DNA of 10,683 bases, from NCBI GenBank assembly GCA_014376915.1, contig JACMQP010000191.1, forward strand, positions 1-10,683, written 5' to 3'. Positions 6,984-10,683 of this stretch are shown here, piece by piece. Below the pieces are notes generated by a model. That model was not told the origin of the DNA and searched no databases. It was given only the letters and a program-made list of their open reading frames with translations. This DNA comes from Ramlibacter sp. GTDB taxonomy: Bacteria; Pseudomonadota; Gammaproteobacteria; Burkholderiales; Burkholderiaceae. Made by a program: the position numbers and the translations under genes. How positions within the stretch are numbered: position 1 is the stretch's first letter; the number at the start of each line of letters is the position of its first letter.

Positions 6984-8283
6984 GCAGGATCGGCGCCAGC
7001 AGCGCGAGCGCCAGCGCGCTCGCCTGCCAGAACGCCACCGGCGAGTGCTGGGCCGGCCACGGGCCGATGCCGCGGTAGGCCAGCAGGTAGCCGCCCGACA
7101 GGCCGACGCCCCACAGCATCACGCAGTAGGCCATCAGCGGCGCGACCGCCACGCGATAGCAGCGCAGCACGAACACGAACAGCGCCTGCGCCGCGTCGCC
7201 CAGGTGGTAGACCGCCAGCCACGCGAGCAGCGTGGCGGCCAGCGCCGCCACCTCGGGCGTCCTGGCATACATGCTGGCGATGCCGTGCCGTGCCAGCAGC
7301 ATGGTGGCCGACAGGCACAGGGACAGCACCAGGGCCAGCTTGAAGCCGGTGCGGATCGCCGCCCGGGCGCGGCGCTGGTCGGCCGCGCCCAGCCAGTAGC
7401 TGACCCGGGCGCTGGTGGCGATCGCGATCGACAGCGGGGTCATGTACAGCACCGCCGCCAGGTTGGCGACCACCTGGTGCGCCGCCGACGCCAGCGTGCC
7501 CTGGCGCGCGATGAAGAGGGCCATCAGCGTGAAGGAAGTCACTTCGACCATGATCGCCAGCCCGCCGGGAATGCCCAGCCGCGCGAACTGCCGGATCACG
7601 GGCCAGTCGGGCCGCTCCATTGGGCGCCACAGGGCATATGGCCGGTACAGCGGCTGGGTGCGGACCAGCCACAGTGCCAGCAGGATAAACAGCCAGTTCA
7701 CCACCACCGTCGCCCAGGCGCAGCCGACGGCGCCGCGGCCTTCCAGCCCGAAGCCGCCGAACGCGAACCAGATCGAGAGCGGAATTTTCACCAGCAGCGA
7801 ACCGGTCTGCAGCCAGGTCACCAGCAGTGGCTTGCCCAGGCTCTGGTTGAGCGTGCTGTACATCCGGAACAACAGGGCCGCGGGCAGCGCCAGCGACAGC
7901 ACGGCGAGGTACTCGCGCACCTCGGCCTGCAAGCTGGCTGGCACCTGGGTCCATTCGAGCAGGGCACCGGGGAAGAACAGCGCGGTGACGCCCACCAGCA
8001 TGGTGAGGCCCGAAAGGTAAAGAGCCTGGCGTACCGAGCGCCCGACCTCGATGGCGCGGCCGGCGCCGTGCAGTTCCGCCCACGTCGGCAGCAGCGCCTG
8101 CAGCACGCCCATCAGGCCGACGAAGATGCTGATGTAGACCGCTGAGCCGACCGACAGCGCCGCCAGCGCCTGCTCCGAGTAGCGGCCGGCGACGATGGTG
8201 TCGGTGACGCCGAACGCCATCACGGCCAGCTGGCCGACGAGCACCGTGCCCGCATGGCGGGCGATGGTCCGCAGCTCCGACAC
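6937..8283 (-). CDS. MATE-family multidrug/toxin efflux transporter (NorM-like)
   Basis: 448 residues, the normal MATE length, with about 12 hydrophobic segments in two repeats. MATE proteins export cationic drugs or metabolites in exchange for Na+ or H+. The first repeat opens GQLAVMAFGVTDTIVAG and ends GKPLLVTWLQTGSLLVKIPL. The second opens LGIPGGLAIMVEVTSFTLMALF and includes AAHQVVANLAAVLYMTPLSI and SYWLGA. Asp28 and Glu247 match acidic positions used for cation coupling in NorM-type members (by eye, not aligned). The start is a GTG placed immediately after the TAG of the upstream membrane-protein gene, with no clear Shine-Dalgarno sequence, so translation by termination-reinitiation is likely. 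Its 3' end overlaps phoR in the opposite orientation by 47 bp. The substrate cannot be told from sequence. Confidence 0.92.
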   Translation of the reverse strand: MSELRTIARHAGTVLVGQLAVMAFGVTDTIVAGRYSEQALAALSVGSAVYISIFVGLMGVLQALLPTWAELHGAGRAIEVGRSVRQALYLSGLTMLVGVTALFFPGALLEWTQVPASLQAEVREYLAVLSLALPAALLFRMYSTLNQSLGKPLLVTWLQTGSLLVKIPLSIWFAFGGFGLEGRGAVGCAWATVVVNWLFILLALWLVRTQPLYRPYALWRPMERPDWPVIRQFARLGIPGGLAIMVEVTSFTLMALFIARQGTLASAAHQVVANLAAVLYMTPLSIAIATSARVSYWLGAADQRRARAAIRTGFKLALVLSLCLSATMLLARHGIASMYARTPEVAALAATLLAWLAVYHLGDAAQALFVFVLRCYRVAVAPLMAYCVMLWGVGLSGGYLLAYRGIGPWPAQHSPVAFWQASALALALLAPILLTILWRAVRSARTPA

Positions 8284-9969
8284 CTACCGGCCCAACCTGC
8301 GGAAAAGCACCACGTTGTCGTTGCTGTCCGCAGGCCGGTTGACCGTGGACACGACCTGCCATTGCCGCATGGCGACGGCGAGCGACGCCGATTGCTGGGC
8401 GTCGGCGTCGACCAGCAGCCAGGGACAGGTTGCCGGTCGCGAGGCGGGCTTGAGCGTCAGTCCGGCGTGGTAGCGCAGTGCGGAGAGTTGCGCCTGGCTC
8501 AGGCCGTGCACTTCGACGCAGCCGGGTGCGTCGATCAACTGCGACACGCGGCGCACCAGCGGCGCGTAGCTGCGGGCGTAGTCCAGCAGCGGCATCCAGA
8601 GCGTCATCAGCAGCAGCCAGCACAGCGCGGCGCCGCCGGCGGGCAGCACCAGGCTCTTCCAGATGACGGCGCGGTGGCGGCGGGCGCGCCATTTCACCAG
8701 CCAGGCCCAGGCCAGGGTCGCGGCCAGCGCCGCGATCACGGCCACCAGCGAGAAGCTGGGCGTGAAGCCCGGCGCCAGCCGCGCCACGTTGGCCGCCGGC
8801 CGCGGTGGGATGCCGGTCTGCATCGCCAGCCAGACCACCCAGATGGTGAGGGCGCAGCCGCTGAAGAACAGCAGCGTGAACCAGTCGATCAGCGCCGCCA
8901 CGCTGCGCTTGAGCGTTGGCAGCGCGAACGCCGCCAGTGTCGCCAGCGCCGGCAGGCCGAGCAGCAGCGCGCGGTCCGCGGTCGGCGTCAGCAGCGCCGC
9001 CACCAGCGCCACCAGCAGGAACCACAGCGGCAGCGCCACATGCCGGCTGGCCAGCTGGCGGTGCCACCGCCACAGCGTCCACAGCGCCAGCGGCCAGGCC
9101 GGCCAGGCGAACCAGACCAGGAATTTCGCCACGCCCGGCCAGTCACGGTGGACGACATCGAAGCCGAGCCGCCAGCGCCAGAGGCCGAGCGACCAGGCCA
9201 GCGCCGCGGCCACCAGCGTCGCTGCGGCGACCCAGGCGGCGCTGCGCAGACGCCGTTCCCGCGCGGCGTCGTCGGCGGAGCGATCCAGCAGCCCCGTCAC
9301 GACGCCGCCGATGCCGAACAGCAGTGCCATCCAGGGCGCACCGCTGAGCGCCAGGCCGACCAGGCCCAGCAGCACCGCTGCGGCCGGGACCAGGGCGCGG
9401 TAGGGCAGGGCGGCGATGCCGAACATCCCCAGTGCGGTGAAGCCGACCTGCGCCAGGGCCGGCGTTGTTTCGTGCGACAGCTGCGCCAGGCCCAGGCTGG
9501 CAATCAATGCGAGCAGGCCGCCGTCGGCCATGGCACGGGCGTAGTCCGTTGGTTCGGCCTCGCCACCGAAGGCAAAAGCCAGCGGCTGGGCCTGCGGGCT
9601 GCGCGCCAGGAAGTAAACGCCATACCAGGTGGACAGCAGCGCCAGCGTCAGCAACAGCATGTACGGGATGCGGGCTGCGAAATCCGGGGCGACCCAGGGC
9701 GGCGCGGCCTGCATGGCCCAGGCGCCGAGCCAGTACGGCAGCAAGCCGTCGAACTCCGGCGACTGGCCCACCAGCAGCGGCGACAGCCATGAGGTCGCTC
9801 CAGACGCCAGTTCCGCCATGTAGCCGAAGGCGGCGATGTCGGCGCTCTTCCAGGGCTCACGGCCGATGAAGCCGGGCAGCACGTACGCCACGCAGAACAA
9901 CAGCAGCGCGATGCGCGGCAAGCGCTGGACGGCGCTCTGGGCAACGATGGCTGGAGTCGGCTGGTTCAC
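8284..9969 (-). CDS. Polytopic membrane protein, probable GT-C (ArnT/PMT-like) glycosyltransferase
   Basis: 561 residues from a GTG at 9969. About 11-13 hydrophobic segments occupy roughly residues 17-450, followed by a soluble tail of about 100 residues (from DYARSYAPLVRRVS), presumably periplasmic. The first loop holds GREPWKSADIAAFGYM (about 36-51) and, further on, EFDGLLPYWLGAWAM. This is the layout of the catalytic first loop of ArnT/PMT (GT39/GT83) enzymes, which move a sugar from a polyprenyl-phosphate donor, with E38 and D44 as candidate acidic residues. The motif is a loose match to ArnT, so substrate and activity are unknown. An upstream in-frame GTG at 10020 lies in the loop of the rpmE2 terminator, so I prefer 9969, though it lacks a good ribosome binding site. 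The TAG stop abuts the MATE start. Confidence 0.7.
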   Translation of the reverse strand: MNQPTPAIVAQSAVQRLPRIALLLFCVAYVLPGFIGREPWKSADIAAFGYMAELASGATSWLSPLLVGQSPEFDGLLPYWLGAWAMQAAPPWVAPDFAARIPYMLLLTLALLSTWYGVYFLARSPQAQPLAFAFGGEAEPTDYARAMADGGLLALIASLGLAQLSHETTPALAQVGFTALGMFGIAALPYRALVPAAAVLLGLVGLALSGAPWMALLFGIGGVVTGLLDRSADDAARERRLRSAAWVAAATLVAAALAWSLGLWRWRLGFDVVHRDWPGVAKFLVWFAWPAWPLALWTLWRWHRQLASRHVALPLWFLLVALVAALLTPTADRALLLGLPALATLAAFALPTLKRSVAALIDWFTLLFFSGCALTIWVVWLAMQTGIPPRPAANVARLAPGFTPSFSLVAVIAALAATLAWAWLVKWRARRHRAVIWKSLVLPAGGAALCWLLLMTLWMPLLDYARSYAPLVRRVSQLIDAPGCVEVHGLSQAQLSALRYHAGLTLKPASRPATCPWLLVDADAQQSASLAVAMRQWQVVSTVNRPADSNDNVVLFRRLGR

Positions 9970-10005
9970 TGCGGACGGATTATGGGACGCGCGTGTAGCG
10001 CCAAT

Positions 10006-10040
10006 GAAAAGGGGCAGCACGGTTGCCCGGGCTGCCCCTC
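10006..10040 (-). terminator. Intrinsic terminator after rpmE2
   Basis: On the minus strand AGGGGCAGC (10039-10031) pairs with GCTGCCCCT (10018-10010) in a 9-bp stem with a 12-nt loop, followed directly by TTTT ending the stem side at 10010-10007. It begins about 20 nt after the rpmE2 stop. There is no T-run on the plus-strand side, so it acts in one direction. Confidence 0.8.
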
Positions 10041-10058
10041 TGACCGGTCGCGTGCTGA

Positions 10059-10382
10059 TTATTCGGCAGCGGTCTTTTCGGCAACGGTCTTTTCGGCTTC
10101 GGCCTTGGCGGCTTCTTCGGCCTTCGCGCCAGCCGGCTTGCCGAACTTCTTGAAGAACTTGTCGACCCTGCCGCCCATGTCGTTGACCGACTTCTGGGTG
10201 CCCGTGTAGAACGGGTGCGATTCGCTCGACGTGTCCAGCTTGAACAGCGGCAATTCCTTCCCGTCGTCGGTCTTGCCCATTTCCTTGGTGTTCACGCAGG
10301 AGCGGGTGACGAACTTGAAGCCGTTGGACAGGTCCACGAACAGCACGTCGCGGTAATTGGGGTGAATGCCTTCTTTGGCCAT
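10059..10382 (-). CDS. rpmE2: 50S ribosomal protein L31, type B
   Basis: 107 residues. L31 bridges the two ribosomal subunits. The core is diagnostic: [17 protein letters not shown] at the start, FVTRSC at about 25-30, then [13 protein letters not shown]. The paired Cys-x-x-Cys zinc motif of the A-type protein is missing (one cysteine remains in RSCVNT), which marks the zinc-independent B type. The protein exceeds the usual 80-90 residues because of a C-terminal tail rich in Ala, Glu and Lys, ending with two AEKT repeats. The start has AAGGAA six bases upstream. The gene follows rho on the same strand by 93 bp, has its own extended -10 promoter and ends at an intrinsic terminator. It may be the main L31 of this organism rather than a zinc-starvation backup, since no Zur-like operator is evident. 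Confidence 0.95.
   Translation of the reverse strand: MAKEGIHPNYRDVLFVDLSNGFKFVTRSCVNTKEMGKTDDGKELPLFKLDTSSESHPFYTGTQKSVNDMGGRVDKFFKKFGKPAGAKAEEAAKAEAEKTVAEKTAAE
10066..10095. repeat. Two-copy 15-bp tandem repeat in the rpmE2 3' end
   Basis: GCAGCGGTCTTTTCG (10066-10080) is followed directly by GCAACGGTCTTTTCG (10081-10095), 14 of 15 bases identical. The units are in frame and encode the AEKT repeat of the L31 tail, so copy number could change without a frameshift. Confidence 0.8.
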
Positions 10383-10414
10383 GATGTGTTCCTTGGGGGT
10401 CGGTGCGGGAGCCG

Positions 10415-10431
10415 GGCCAGACCGTCTGGCC
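10415..10431. other. Perfect hairpin/palindrome in the rpmE2 leader
   Basis: GGCCAGA-ccg-TCTGGCC: a 7-bp perfect inverted repeat in the rho-rpmE2 gap, inside the predicted rpmE2 leader. It has no T-run on either side, so it does not look like an intrinsic terminator. It could stabilise the rho 3' end or be a control element for L31. Confidence 0.5.
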
Positions 10432-10454
10432 TACTTGCCGCAGAAAAGCTTTCG

Positions 10455-10463
10455 ATTATAGCA
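10455..10463 (-). promoter_or_regulatory. Extended -10 promoter for rpmE2
   Basis: On the minus strand TGC-TATAAT is a perfect -10 hexamer with an extended TGn element. No good -35 lies 16-18 bp upstream, which extended -10 promoters do not need. It sits 13 bp after the rho stop and predicts a leader of about 65 nt, so rpmE2 can be transcribed independently of rho. Confidence 0.7.
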
Positions 10464-10475
10464 AGTTGAGCTGGC

Positions 10476-10683
10476 TCAGCCGCCCCGGCGCATCATGTCG
10501 AAGAACTCGACGTTGGTCTTGGTGGCCTTCATCGACTTCAGGACCATTTCCATCGCCTCGATCTCGTCCATGTTGTACATGAACTGGCGCAGGATCCGGG
10601 TTTTCTGCAGGATCTCGGGGGCCAGCAGCAGTTCTTCGCGACGGGTGCCTGAGCGGTTGAGCTGGATCGAGGGGAACACGCGC
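10476..10683 (-). CDS. rho: Transcription termination factor Rho, C-terminal end (5' part outside window)
   Basis: The last 68 residues of Rho, running off the right edge. Rho is the hexameric RNA helicase/ATPase that ends transcription of untranslated RNA. The visible part begins RVFPSIQLNRSGTRREELLL and includes KTRILRQFMYNM, EIEAMEMVL and the end FFDMMRRGG. It aligns by eye, without gaps, with the C-terminus of E. coli Rho. The arginine in SGTR corresponds to the arginine finger that completes the ATP site of the neighbouring subunit (Arg366 in E. coli). The stop is TGA at 10478-10476. It precedes rpmE2 on the same strand. Confidence 0.96.
   Translation of the reverse strand, partial: RVFPSIQLNRSGTRREELLLAPEILQKTRILRQFMYNMDEIEAMEMVLKSMKATKTNVEFFDMMRRGG

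Noticed and set aside
6767..9082. A 771-codon open frame on the minus strand
   Set aside because: It is out of frame with the MATE and GT-C-like genes, is very rich in Ala, Arg, Gly and Pro with no membrane segments or motifs, and runs into the antisense of phoR. It is a by-product of high GC content.
8254..9792. A 512-codon open frame on the plus strand opposite the membrane-protein genes
   Set aside because: Its translation is dominated by Gln, Arg and Gly without any domain; it is the antisense shadow of a well-supported membrane protein.
10415..10431. The rpmE2 leader palindrome as an intrinsic terminator of rho or as a Zur operator
   Set aside because: No T-run follows on either strand, and the sequence does not resemble the AT-rich Zur-box consensus.

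Overview
The window is GC-rich chromosomal DNA, almost wholly coding, that looks like a betaproteobacterium, most likely Burkholderiales. The reasons are the sequence character of the Pst proteins, the fusion of pst, phoU and phoBR into one operon, and the rho / type B L31 gene neighbourhood. The assignment is inference from gene content; no rRNA or other taxonomic marker is present. I see no insertion sequence, prophage, CRISPR array, tRNA or rRNA.

Layout. (1) Positions 1-169, minus strand: the first 56 codons of a lipoprotein that looks like a fasciclin-domain protein, running off the left edge. (2) Positions 170-305: a compact divergent control region with two back-to-back Pho boxes forming one large inverted repeat. 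One faces the lipoprotein gene and the other faces pstS. (3) Positions 306-6983, plus strand: pstS-pstC-pstA-pstB-phoU-phoB-phoR, the complete high-affinity phosphate uptake and phosphate-signalling operon. Junctions after pstC are tight (4-nt or 1-nt overlaps, or gaps of 11-30 nt). pstC and pstA are bridged by a 21-codon open frame that overlaps both by ATGA. (4) Positions 6937-9969, minus strand: a MATE-family efflux transporter whose 3' end overlaps the 3' end of phoR by 47 bp, preceded by a large polytopic protein that looks like a GT-C (ArnT/PMT-like) glycosyltransferase. (5) Positions 10006-10683, minus strand: an intrinsic terminator, rpmE2 (type B ribosomal protein L31), a short leader with a perfect hairpin, an extended -10 promoter, and the C-terminal 68 codons of rho.

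How it works together. PstS captures phosphate in the periplasm, PstC/PstA form the channel and PstB drives it with ATP. PhoU links the transporter state to the sensor kinase PhoR, and PhoR phosphorylates PhoB. PhoB~P should bind the Pho box in front of pstS, so the whole uptake and signalling unit probably autoinduces under phosphate starvation. The divergent lipoprotein is likely drawn into the same regulon by its own Pho box. The minus-strand cluster is ordinary housekeeping (rho, L31) followed by two membrane-protein genes of unassigned substrate.

This is mostly a conventional region. The most interesting signals are the divergent Pho-box palindrome that points to a candidate new Pho-regulon lipoprotein, the pstC-pstA bridging mini-ORF, and a hairpin at the pstS-pstC junction that covers a candidate Shine-Dalgarno sequence.
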